Origin: Verrucomicrobiia bacterium
Lineage (GTDB): Bacteria; Verrucomicrobiota; Verrucomicrobiia; Limisphaerales; Palsa-1400
Assembly: GCA_025934545.1 (NCBI GenBank)
Contig: JAICXV010000181.1
Coordinates: forward strand, 1-5,833
DNA length: 5,833 nucleotides
Direction of reading: 5' to 3'
Position numbers and translations under genes: made by a program. The notes under the pieces were generated by a model. The model ran no database searches and was not told where the DNA came from. It was given only the letters and a program-made list of their open reading frames with translations. Within the stretch, counting starts at the first letter, position 1, and every line of letters begins with the position of its first letter. Below are positions 1 through 5,612 of this stretch, piece by piece.

Positions 1-576
1 CTCAACCGGATCTTCAATCGTGATAATGTGCCGATCGCCGGGTTCGGCCAGCGCGCGCAAGCACGCATAGATCGTCGTCGTTTTGCCGCTACCAGCCGGG
101 CCCGTCAGAAGAAGCAGTCCAGCCGGCTCGCGCAAAAAACGTGTTAATTCCCGCGCCGCTTCTGTCGAAAATTCCAATTCATTTAAAGTCTTGGCCGGCG
201 TCGCGCTGAACAGGCGCAAAACAATTTTTTCTCCGGTCACCGTCGGATATGTGGCCACGCGAATATCGCTCGCCGCATTCACCGAACGCGCGTCGATTCG
301 CCCATCTTGCGGCATCGAATCCTGGTAGGTTCTCAACCGCGCCAAAAATTTAATCCGCCCAAGCACGCGATCCGCGACATCCGCTTCGATCACCGGCCCG
401 GGGGTCATCACGCCATCCAACCGAAACGAAACGGCGACGCCTTTTGTGTTCGTCTGCAAATGAATGTCGCTGGCGCCGGCTTCTTCCGCCTGGTGAATGA
501 TGCGCTCGACCACTTCGGGAGCCTCCTCGGCTACGCGCGGTTGGTCCGCAAAAATCGCTGGTTGAAAAACATTCAT
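1..576 (-). CDS. GspE/PilB-family type II secretion or type IV pilus assembly ATPase, N-terminal part (runs off left edge)
   Basis: The first 192 codons are present; the C-terminal half lies beyond base 1. Members are cytoplasmic hexameric ATPases that power pseudopilus or pilus assembly at the inner membrane. Visible motifs, in order: ASDIH (residues 35-39), RLDG (52-55), YQDSMPQDGRI (84-94), GEKIVLRLF (115-123), a Walker A GPAGSGKTTT (159-168), and an Asp-box ITIEDPVE (185-192) at the edge. Walker B and the tetracysteine region would lie outside the window. The protein starts almost directly with the core N2 domain; the roughly 150-residue N1 domain of classic GspE/PilB is absent. The start is set by ATG at 576-574, preceded by GAGGAGG four bases upstream, and it overlaps the stop of the preceding gene (ATGA). 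The class is sure; which machine it drives is not. A PilT-type retraction ATPase is less likely given the GEKIVLRLF/IEDPVE pattern. Confidence 0.93.
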   Translation of the reverse strand, partial: MNVFQPAIFADQPRVAEEAPEVVERIIHQAEEAGASDIHLQTNTKGVAVSFRLDGVMTPGPVIEADVADRVLGRIKFLARLRTYQDSMPQDGRIDARSVNAASDIRVATYPTVTGEKIVLRLFSATPAKTLNELEFSTEAARELTRFLREPAGLLLLTGPAGSGKTTTIYACLRALAEPGDRHIITIEDPVE

Positions 577-923
577 TGCGCCTCCTCAATCAATCGATGC
601 AACCCATGCTCGTCGCGCATGACCTTGTCGACATTATCGTGAAAGTGCAGCAACGCCTGCCGCACTTCCCTTTTCTCCTTTGAAATTGCGTGCGACACCG
701 GCCCGCAGCACGCCTGCCAAATACAAAAACACGCCGCCAAACAACCGAGCGCAAAACTCGTGTTCCATCCGAATTGCGCAAACAACGACGGCTCGGGCGC
801 TTTCACGATTTCGTTGCGACGCACTTGCCTCAACACCTGTTGCGGGAACGAATCCCAATACTCATCCTGCCGCTCCGGCACGCGCAATGATCGGAATTGC
901 CGTTTCAAATCGGAATCGTTCAT
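573..923 (-). CDS. Small single-TM protein between ECF sigma factor and secretion ATPase (candidate anti-sigma factor)
   Basis: A 116-residue protein. Residues 1-40 are charged and hydrophilic and contain PERQDEYWDSFPQQVLRQVRR (16-36). Residues about 53-73 are hydrophobic, rich in Ala and Cys, and look like one membrane helix. Residues 81-116 are charged and probably helical. This layout (short cytosolic N-terminus, one TM helix, gene directly behind an ECF sigma gene) is that of a membrane anti-sigma factor, but the zinc-binding HxxxCxxC of the ZAS class is absent, so the role is inferred from position. The start chosen is the ATG at 923-921: it overlaps the sigma stop (ATGA) and has GGAGGT five bases upstream. 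A longer reading from 1004 would only add residues that overlap the sigma gene. The stop overlaps the ATPase start by 4 bp. Confidence 0.75.
   Translation of the reverse strand: MNDSDLKRQFRSLRVPERQDEYWDSFPQQVLRQVRRNEIVKAPEPSLFAQFGWNTSFALGCLAACFCIWQACCGPVSHAISKEKREVRQALLHFHDNVDKVMRDEHGLHRLIEEAQ
581..587 (-). promoter_or_regulatory. Ribosome binding site of the GspE-like gene, inside the upstream gene
   Basis: On the minus strand GAGGAGG is followed by CGCA and then ATG. It is strongly complementary to the 16S 3' end and fixes the ATPase start at 576. It is made of the Glu-Glu codons just before the stop of the preceding gene, so ribosomes finishing that gene are placed to reinitiate. Confidence 0.75.
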
Positions 924-1465
924 TGGCCACCTCCACGCGACAACAAACGTTTCAACTTCCGTTTCGCGGCAAACACGCGCCACGACACCGTCGTTTCCGA
1001 ACAATTCAAAACCTGCGCCGCCTCCGCGTGATTCATCCCGTCATACATCGTCAACATGATCGCCGCGCGTTGTTTCGCGGGCAGTTTCAGCAATGCCGCC
1101 TGCAATTGGTCGCTCAAGACTTCACCCGAAGGCGCGTCTTCTCCATCCGCCGCAATCCGTTGCTCCTCGCTCCAACTGCGATGAACCTCGCCGCGCATCG
1201 TTTCGCGCTCGCGCCAGGTCAGGCATGCGTTCATCGCGATGCGATAGAGCCACGTGGAAAATTTGCAGTCGGCACGGTAGTCCGCAATGCTGCGGTAGGC
1301 GCGCACGAACGCCTCTTGGGCGAGATCTTCCGCGTCGGCCATCGAGCCCGTCATCCGAAATGTCAGTGAATGAATCATCCGTTGATGCTTCTGTATCAGC
1401 ACCTCGAACGCCGCAAAGTCGCCCCGTTGGCTTTGCTCAACCAAAGCTTCATCCGCGTCGCACAT
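920..1465 (-). CDS. RNA polymerase sigma factor, ECF (sigma-70 family)
   Basis: A 181-residue ECF sigma factor that directs RNA polymerase to a small regulon. Sigma-2 spans about residues 14-83: the core-binding stretch DAEDLAQEAFVRAY (44-57) and the region 2.3/2.4-like FSTWLYRIAMNACLTWRER (69-87). After an acidic linker (about 95-118), sigma-4 runs from about 121 to 175 with LPAKQRAAIML and a helix-turn-helix around 146-168 (HAEAAQVLNCSETTVSWRV). No C-terminal extension is present. The start chosen is ATG at 1465, with AGAAGG four bases upstream; it leaves a normal-length ECF protein. An upstream in-frame ATG at 1588 would add 41 low-complexity Ser/Ala-rich residues without a clear ribosome site, but cannot be excluded. 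It is first in a three-gene coupled operon with a candidate anti-sigma factor. No target promoter motif was recognised, so the regulon is unknown. Confidence 0.93.
   Translation of the reverse strand: MCDADEALVEQSQRGDFAAFEVLIQKHQRMIHSLTFRMTGSMADAEDLAQEAFVRAYRSIADYRADCKFSTWLYRIAMNACLTWRERETMRGEVHRSWSEEQRIAADGEDAPSGEVLSDQLQAALLKLPAKQRAAIMLTMYDGMNHAEAAQVLNCSETTVSWRVFAAKRKLKRLLSRGGGQ
929..934 (-). promoter_or_regulatory. Ribosome binding site of the small TM gene, inside the sigma gene
   Basis: Minus-strand GGAGGT lies five bases before ATG at 923. It is formed by the Gly-Gly codons at the very end of the sigma gene (RGGGQ-stop) and decides the start of the small TM protein. Confidence 0.7.
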
Positions 1466-1679
1466 GCGGCCTTCTGTAATTGAATACGACCGGCGAGCGC
1501 CCAAAATCCTTTGAATTATTTTTGATGAATCTGCCGAAGAGGAGCCGAGGCCCGGGCTGACGTTGCTCGCTGATGCCGAATTGCTCATAAACTGACCGAC
1601 GAACGGCCCTTGGAGCCATTCGCTGACCTATCAACGAAGAATGCGCCTCTTATATATGGAGGCAATCCAAATTTGCCGG

Positions 1680-2840
1680 CTAACGCGTGAACGACGACGT
1701 GAAATCTTCGTTCGAAATCTGCACGACTTTCTTTTCGAACTTCGAGCCCGCGATCAATTCCTTGAGCTTCTTTTCGTAAGCCGCGCTGTCCATTGGCATG
1801 TCAACCGTTTGATTGATCAAACCGGAATAGAGCATGACGTTCGCGAGTTCGATCGAGTTAACCCCTTCTTCACCCGGCGAAATCAACGGCACACCGTCGA
1901 GAATCGCATCGACAAAATTCTGCATCAACACCGCGTGTTGCGCCGGCTCGATCGAAATCGGGATTTCCAACTTCGACGTTTCCGGCTTTTGAAAACCGAG
2001 CTTCGCCGTTTTACTCTGCTCGATCATCGATACTGCGTTGCGCGTGAACATCAACTTATCGTTTTCCAACACGAGCTTGCCCATCGTTCCAACAATCTCA
2101 AAACGGTTCGTGCCCGGCGCTTCACCCGTCGTCGCGATGAACACTCCATTTGCGCCATTTTTAAATTCGAAAAACGCCGTCACATCATCCTCCACCTCGA
2201 TGTTGTGATAACGTCCCAGCTTCACAAAACTGCGGACGCGCGTCGGCATGCCCAGCAGCCATTGCAACATGTCGAGCTGATGCAGACATTGGTTGATCAA
2301 CACGCCGCCGCCCTCGCCCTTCCACGTCGCGCGCCAACCGCCGCTCGAATAATATGCTTCGGTGCGAAACCAATCCGTCACGATCCACGAGAAGCGAGTG
2401 ATTTCGCCGAGCTGGCCTCCGGTAATGAGCTTTTTGATTTCCGCGTAACGCGATTCCGTTCGCAGTTGAAACATCGCGCCGAAGACTTGTTTCGGATGCT
2501 TCTTGCGCACCGCGATCAATCGTTCCGCATCCGCTTTGTGCGCCGAAATCGGTTTCTCGACCATCACATGCAACCCCGCCTCCAACGCCGCGATGCCGAT
2601 GGACGTATGTTCGTAATGCGGCGTCGCAATTAAAACTGCGTCGATCTCGCCTGATTTGATGAACGCCTGAGCGTCGGTAAAAGTTTTTACGCCGCGCTCC
2701 GCAAACTTCGCCAGCTTATCCGGCGTGCGCGCACAAACGCCGGTCAACTTGCAGCGGCTGACTTTATTGGCGAGCAGATACTCCGCGTGATGCGCCCCAA
2801 TATTACCAACACCAATCAGGCCCAAACGAACGGAATTCAT
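1680..2840 (-). CDS. Gfo/Idh/MocA family NAD(P)-dependent oxidoreductase
   Basis: A complete 386-residue protein of usual family length. The N-terminal Rossmann fold carries LGLIGVGNIGAHH (residues 6-18, GxGxxG at 10-15). The catalytic-lysine motif EKP is at 95-97. The second domain has GGGVLINQCLHQLDMLQWLLG (177-197), in which H187 fits the family's conserved active-site histidine; position 183 is Asn where many members have Asp. The family oxidises or reduces a hydroxyl of sugars, inositols or related compounds with NAD(P); the substrate cannot be told from sequence. There is no signal peptide or Tat motif, so it should be cytoplasmic, unlike many secreted verrucomicrobial and planctomycete paralogs. 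The ATG at 2840 begins right at the Rossmann strand (MNSVRLGLIG), which supports it, although the bases before it are pyrimidine-rich with no Shine-Dalgarno. It stands alone, 91 bases or more from the sigma operon downstream and 207 from the gene upstream. Confidence 0.95.
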   Translation of the reverse strand: MNSVRLGLIGVGNIGAHHAEYLLANKVSRCKLTGVCARTPDKLAKFAERGVKTFTDAQAFIKSGEIDAVLIATPHYEHTSIGIAALEAGLHVMVEKPISAHKADAERLIAVRKKHPKQVFGAMFQLRTESRYAEIKKLITGGQLGEITRFSWIVTDWFRTEAYYSSGGWRATWKGEGGGVLINQCLHQLDMLQWLLGMPTRVRSFVKLGRYHNIEVEDDVTAFFEFKNGANGVFIATTGEAPGTNRFEIVGTMGKLVLENDKLMFTRNAVSMIEQSKTAKLGFQKPETSKLEIPISIEPAQHAVLMQNFVDAILDGVPLISPGEEGVNSIELANVMLYSGLINQTVDMPMDSAAYEKKLKELIAGSKFEKKVVQISNEDFTSSFTR

Positions 2841-2875
2841 AGAAGTTAGAAGCTAGAAGATAGCTGATAGAACTC
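2841..2875. repeat. Imperfect 7-bp tandem repeat abutting a start codon
   Basis: Read on the plus strand, successive heptamers are AGAAGTT, AGAAGCT, AGAAGAT, AGCTGAT and AGAACTC. The first three differ only in the last two positions; the rest are diverged. The array touches the start codon of the oxidoreductase (2840) and fills the place where its ribosome binding site would be, so on the mRNA strand it is a TTCT-rich stretch with no Shine-Dalgarno. Confidence 0.55.
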
Positions 2876-2942
2876 CAGCCAATTTGGCGTGTGGACCTCA
2901 TCTCGCTTCAATGACAACCGGAGAATTCGAACGATGGCTGTC

Positions 2943-2956
2943 GCTCCTACGAAGCT
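2943..2956. repeat. Diverged copy of the GCTCCTACGGAGC-type palindrome
   Basis: GCTCCTACGAAGCT is a near copy of the core of the larger palindrome at 2994-3008 (one inserted A and one G/A change there). One mismatch breaks the inner stem. The two copies are in the same orientation, about 51 bases apart. Confidence 0.5.
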
Positions 2957-2976
2957 GGGGATTTTTAGTGTTATCG

Positions 2977-3014
2977 GTTCCTATAAACATGGCGCTCCTA
3001 ACGGAGCTTGGAAC
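2977..3014. repeat. 38-bp intergenic palindromic element (REP-like)
   Basis: Nested inverted repeats: outer GTTCC (2977-2981) with GGAAC (3010-3014), inner GCTCC (2994-2998) with GGAGC (3003-3007) around a TAAC loop. The stretch between the arms reads TATAAACATGGC. It lies 33 bases past the stop of the TIR fusion gene, so it could act as a transcript end or mRNA-stabilising hairpin, but no T-tract follows on either strand. I believe similar GCTCC-TAC-GGAGC elements are dispersed in related genomes; that is from memory and not checkable here. Confidence 0.6.
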
Positions 3015-3025
3015 AGGGCGCGGCT

Positions 3026-3053
3026 CTTTAAACTTTGAGGACTGAGTTTAAGG
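3026..3053 (-). terminator. AT-rich inverted repeat across the stop of the TIR fusion gene (weak terminator candidate)
   Basis: TTAAACT (3028-3034) pairs with AGTTTAA (3045-3051) around a 10-base loop; a wobble and a C-G pair extend the stem to 3026/3053. The stop codon (3050-3048, minus) lies inside one arm. No U-tract follows, so intrinsic termination is doubtful; it may act together with the palindrome at 2977-3014. Confidence 0.3.
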
Positions 3054-4814
3054 TGATTTGGGAACACTTCTGGCGCAGCGAAAGCCTGTCGTATTTCGAG
3101 CAACTTCCGGACGATCGGAAGCGCGCCATGCGCAACGTTCGGCAAAAGTATTTTTCCAGGAGCCGCCTCGGATGATGCGGGCTTTTCCAAAAGCCGGACC
3201 TCGCGGATTGTCGTCGCGCGCAATCGGGCCCGACCAGTCCCAGCACCATTCCAACAAATTGCCGGACATGTCATAAAGTCCAAAGCCGTTCGGCGGGAAA
3301 GTCCCAATCGGACTGGTGAACGGATCGCCACCTCGCGTAAAAGCGGAATTCCACCCGTTCGGCCCTTCATAATGGGCGTCGAGTCTCGAAGCATCGATGC
3401 CGCAGCAATTCGCGTTTTTCCACGAAATGATATCTCCCCAGGGGAATCGTTTTCCTTTTAACCCACCGCGCGCCGCCTTTTCCCATTCGGCTTCCGTTGG
3501 CAAACGAAAACCGTCGGCGTCCCAATTGACATGAGGATTCAGTTCATCGGATACATAAACTTGGGTGAAGTCCGGATCGAGGTAATAGACCGGTTTCAGC
3601 CCGGTTCGTTGGGAGCGGGCGTTGCACCATTTTACGCAATCAAACCAGTTCACCATTTGCACGGGATGATTGAGGGCTTTGCCCGCACCCGAATGAGAAA
3701 ATTTGTATCCGTGCGACTCAGCCCACGATCGAGTCGACTTCCAAAGGTCCCAACTCACTAAATTTTTTTCCATGAAAACCGCCGACACATTCACAGGCCT
3801 CGGTGGATTGTTCGCATCGTGATCCGAAGCATCGCCCATGTCGAATACGCCCTCAGGAATCAACGCCATACCGGCAGGCACCGGAATCGGGGCTTGCGGC
3901 GCATGAACAGGGGTATTCGAGACTGTTGTGGTTGCGGTGCCAGTGATGAGCTCCTCAGATTTAGCGACATCAGACTTGGTTGGATCCAATTTTTCTGCGG
4001 TCGCCGGCGCTGAAACAGATTTTGGCGCCTCAACATGCGATCCTTCAGCGGGTGCCGCGACAGAGTTTGGTTTGTGCTGGGTAAACCACCAGGCTGCTGT
4101 CCCGAGCAGAATTAAAATGGCTGTTATAAAAACGATGCTAAGCGATCGGCTCGGAAATTGGCTTGGAGCCGCGGGCGACACTTTGGTTTCAACATCTGGA
4201 ATGAGCGTTGGTTCGCCGCAATGAGGACAGCGAATAGTTGCGCCCGCCGCAGACTTGTCTACTGACAAATTCTCGCCGCACTGAGCGCATTGGAACCTCA
4301 TTTCGCTCGCTGCCCGCAAGACTTCGGCGACGACTCCTTTTGCGATCGGTGGTTTTGTCGGCGCGGTCTCTTCCAATATCGGCGCTGGACCGCGCAAGAT
4401 TTTTTGGATGACCTGTGCCAAATACCGCAGATGCCGTTCCATCGGCGGCGTAAACGCGTCCAGCCAGTGTGACGATGTCACGAACAGTTCCAGCGATTTA
4501 GCCGGTGCCACATTTTCGATACGCATCGGGATAATCGCGATGTCCAGGCTGACGGCGCGCTCGACTTCCCGCCTGATATGCGGTGATTCGTTAGCGCTCT
4601 CAGACAGTATCAACACCATCACCCGCGAACCTTTGATTCCTTCGAGGATGGATTCACCCCATTCATGTCCAGCCGGCACGTCGCGTGGGGCTATCCAACA
4701 GCGGATACATTCCGACTCGAGCATTGCACAAGCTGCGTCCGCGAGCGGCTTGTCTTTCGAGGAGTAACTAATGAAAACGTCGTGGGCCAAACAAGTGCTA
4801 CGAACGAGTGTCAA
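3048..4814 (-). CDS. TIR domain - zinc ribbon - transmembrane - FGE/SUMF1-like domain fusion protein
   Basis: A 588-residue four-part protein. (1) TIR domain, residues about 11-138: HDVFISYSSKDK (11-22), CWIAPRDVPAG (39-49), SRVMVLILS (63-71), and RREVERAV (81-88), where E83 fits the catalytic Glu of NAD-cleaving TIRs; the usual preceding Trp is His79. (2) Zinc ribbon: C176, C179, C196, C199. (3) One TM helix, about 225-246. (4) Pro/Ala/Thr-rich linker (247-310), then a formylglycine-generating-enzyme-like domain (about 311-588) with FRLPTEAEWEKAARGG (436-451), GLYDMSGNLLEWCWDW (512-527), IIRGGSW (547-553) and GFRCAR (577-582). With the TIR in the cytosol, the FGE domain should be periplasmic. 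The two FGE active-site cysteines are not both in place (N555 at the first; C561 one off the second). There is no in-frame ATG before the TIR fold: the start is TTG, at 4814 or at 4790 (the latter would give MAHDVFISYSS, a common TIR beginning). Likely a sensor-effector in defence or stress signalling; this role is inferred. Confidence 0.93.
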   Translation of the reverse strand: MTLVRSTCLAHDVFISYSSKDKPLADAACAMLESECIRCWIAPRDVPAGHEWGESILEGIKGSRVMVLILSESANESPHIRREVERAVSLDIAIIPMRIENVAPAKSLELFVTSSHWLDAFTPPMERHLRYLAQVIQKILRGPAPILEETAPTKPPIAKGVVAEVLRAASEMRFQCAQCGENLSVDKSAAGATIRCPHCGEPTLIPDVETKVSPAAPSQFPSRSLSIVFITAILILLGTAAWWFTQHKPNSVAAPAEGSHVEAPKSVSAPATAEKLDPTKSDVAKSEELITGTATTTVSNTPVHAPQAPIPVPAGMALIPEGVFDMGDASDHDANNPPRPVNVSAVFMEKNLVSWDLWKSTRSWAESHGYKFSHSGAGKALNHPVQMVNWFDCVKWCNARSQRTGLKPVYYLDPDFTQVYVSDELNPHVNWDADGFRLPTEAEWEKAARGGLKGKRFPWGDIISWKNANCCGIDASRLDAHYEGPNGWNSAFTRGGDPFTSPIGTFPPNGFGLYDMSGNLLEWCWDWSGPIARDDNPRGPAFGKARIIRGGSWKNTFAERCAWRASDRPEVARNTTGFRCARSVPKSP

Positions 4815-4823
4815 CCCGACACT
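4807..4823. promoter_or_regulatory. Perfect 6-bp inverted repeat at the TTG start of the TIR fusion gene
   Basis: AGTGTC (4807-4812) and GACACT (4818-4823) flank a 5-base loop. On the mRNA the hairpin holds the TTG at 4814-4812 in loop and stem edge, or, if translation starts at 4790, sits 17 bases upstream in the leader. It could be a translational control hairpin or a small operator; no family was recognised. Confidence 0.35.
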
Positions 4824-4879
4824 GTCCGTTCCTTTCTTTTTCGGGAAATTTGATCCGAAGTGTTTTCCAGCTTGGTTGA

Positions 4880-4908
4880 ATAGTGGATTGCCTGAGAATA
4901 GTTGTCAA
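4880..4908 (-). promoter_or_regulatory. Candidate sigma-70-type promoter of the TIR fusion gene
   Basis: On the minus strand a perfect TTGACA (4908-4903) is followed, after 17 bases, by CACTAT (4885-4880), which keeps the A at position 2, A at 5 and T at 6 of TATAAT. Transcription would begin near 4873, giving a leader of about 60 bases to the TTG at 4814. It lies in the gap behind the four-TM gene, so the TIR gene could be expressed on its own. Confidence 0.35.
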
Positions 4909-4989
4909 ATATTGCAAGATGGCGACGGGCGCGTGGAAACGACGCACAAAACGTTCGGACAACTGATGTAACCCTTCGGCCGAAAAATC

Positions 4990-5445
4990 CTATCGTGTCC
5001 CTGGTCGGGCTTCGGTTGAAGAAACTGTGGAGTTTGCAAAAACCTTCCGCGTCGAGGCGCTGGTAAGGAAAAATGCGATGGCCAAATAAAAACCTGCGAC
5101 GATATAGCAACTAATTTCAGCGCCCTGGGTGGCTGTCTCCGAAGTAAATTTTGTGATGGTCCAAATCAATTGAACAATGCTGACGCCGCAAAGCACGATC
5201 GTTAGCCAAATTGCCCAACGCCGCAGTTTTAGGAGGCCAACGGCTCCGATTACGAATCCTAAATTGGTAATTGCCGCAAAAGCTGCCTCACCAAAATTCA
5301 TAAGCGGTTTATCAGCAAGATGGATAAATGGACCAACCGCGGCAAGCACGGTACCGCACCCGAACAAAATTAACATGCAGATGGCGACCGCTTTAATTTT
5401 CCAGGTGGAGGCGGGTGCCGCTGTGGTTGCTGTTGGTTGACTCAT
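4990..5445 (-). CDS. Four-transmembrane-helix protein of unknown function
   Basis: A 151-residue integral membrane protein; I do not recognise the family. After a Ser/Thr/Ala-rich N-terminus (residues 1-15), helices are visible at about 17-39, 52-72, 77-98 and 110-129. A basic KLRR (73-76) between helices 2 and 3 probably faces the cytosol, and the tail (131-151) is polar. There are no catalytic motifs or cysteine clusters. The start chosen is ATG at 5445, with GAAGG about five bases upstream and a Ser/Thr-rich MSQPTATT beginning; in-frame ATGs at 5478 and 5493 would add 11 or 16 residues but lack a ribosome site. The gene is on the same strand as the TIR fusion gene, 175 bases upstream of it, too far for translational coupling, and a candidate promoter lies in that gap. 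The divergent porin-like gene starts 229 bases away. A role as partner of the TIR protein is possible but unproven. Confidence 0.75.
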   Translation of the reverse strand: MSQPTATTAAPASTWKIKAVAICMLILFGCGTVLAAVGPFIHLADKPLMNFGEAAFAAITNLGFVIGAVGLLKLRRWAIWLTIVLCGVSIVQLIWTITKFTSETATQGAEISCYIVAGFYLAIAFFLTSASTRKVFANSTVSSTEARPGTR

Positions 5446-5536
5446 ACGACCTTCGAATTGTTGCCGGAGCAGGGACATTGAAGCACAACACACTAAATTC
5501 CAACAAGGACTTAGATTCGCGCTTTGGCCCTGGCAG

Positions 5537-5570
5537 TTCTGACACCGAATTTCGTAACCGTTTTGACACC
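5537..5570. repeat. Pair of TT(C/T)TGACACC direct repeats in the divergent intergenic region
   Basis: TTCTGACACC (5537-5546) and TTTTGACACC (5561-5570) share nine of ten bases and are 24 bases apart, start to start. A short palindrome, CGAATTTCG, lies between them (5546-5554). They sit between the divergent membrane-protein and porin-like genes and could be regulator sites for either; no regulator was recognised. Confidence 0.3.
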
Positions 5571-5590
5571 TGCTTCAAAAAAGCCGTCCG

Positions 5591-5612
5591 TTGTCACACA
5601 ATCGTCACACAA
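5591..5612 (+). promoter_or_regulatory. Pho-box-like tandem repeats upstream of the porin-like gene
   Basis: TTGTCAC (5591-5597), a 4-base spacer ACAA, then TCGTCAC (5602-5608). The repeated unit GTCACACAA occurs at 5593-5601 and 5604-5612, an exact 11-bp period. PhoB boxes are known as two 7-bp CTGTCAT-like repeats split by a 4-bp AT-rich spacer in place of the -35 element, so arrangement and core (TGTCAC/GTCAC) fit. A weak -10, TATTTG (5617-5622), follows at roughly the right place. The porin-like ATG is 62 bases past the second repeat. Confidence 0.4.

Noticed and set aside
680..1369. Plus-strand open frame of 229 codons
   Set aside because: It is antisense to the sigma factor and TM genes, which have clear families; the translation is low-complexity Arg/Ala-rich.
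1466..1588. 41-residue N-terminal extension of the sigma factor
   Set aside because: Ser/Ala-rich, not part of the sigma fold, with no ribosome site before 1588; kept only as an alternative start.
1645..1663. TATATAAG on the minus strand, within a GCCTC/GAGGC inverted repeat, as a promoter for the sigma operon
   Set aside because: The -10 is good but no -35 or ECF-type GGAAC element is found at the right distance; too weak to call.
1661..1677. GGCAA/TTGCC hairpin as terminator of the oxidoreductase gene
   Set aside because: Only a 5-bp stem with a 7-base loop and no U-tract.
1641..2633. Long plus-strand open frame (330 codons)
   Set aside because: It lies antisense to the oxidoreductase, is very rich in Arg and His as expected of a reverse-strand shadow, and shows no known domain.
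3048..3200. FGE/lectin-fold C-terminus as the variable region of a diversity-generating retroelement
   Set aside because: The end of the gene is not rich in AAY-type codons, and there is no second near-copy (template repeat), accessory gene or reverse transcriptase in the window.
2981..3394. Minus-strand frame of 137 codons
   Set aside because: It is a shifted-frame shadow of the FGE-like domain, whose motifs are intact in the main frame, so no frameshift is implied.
4811..5110. Minus-strand frame of 99 codons overlapping the four-TM gene end and the TIR start
   Set aside because: Composition is Arg/Phe-rich without any domain; it overlaps two better genes and has no ribosome site.
5563..5568. 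TTGACA as a -35 for the porin-like gene
   Set aside because: The bases 16-18 downstream (GTCCGT region) do not resemble a -10.
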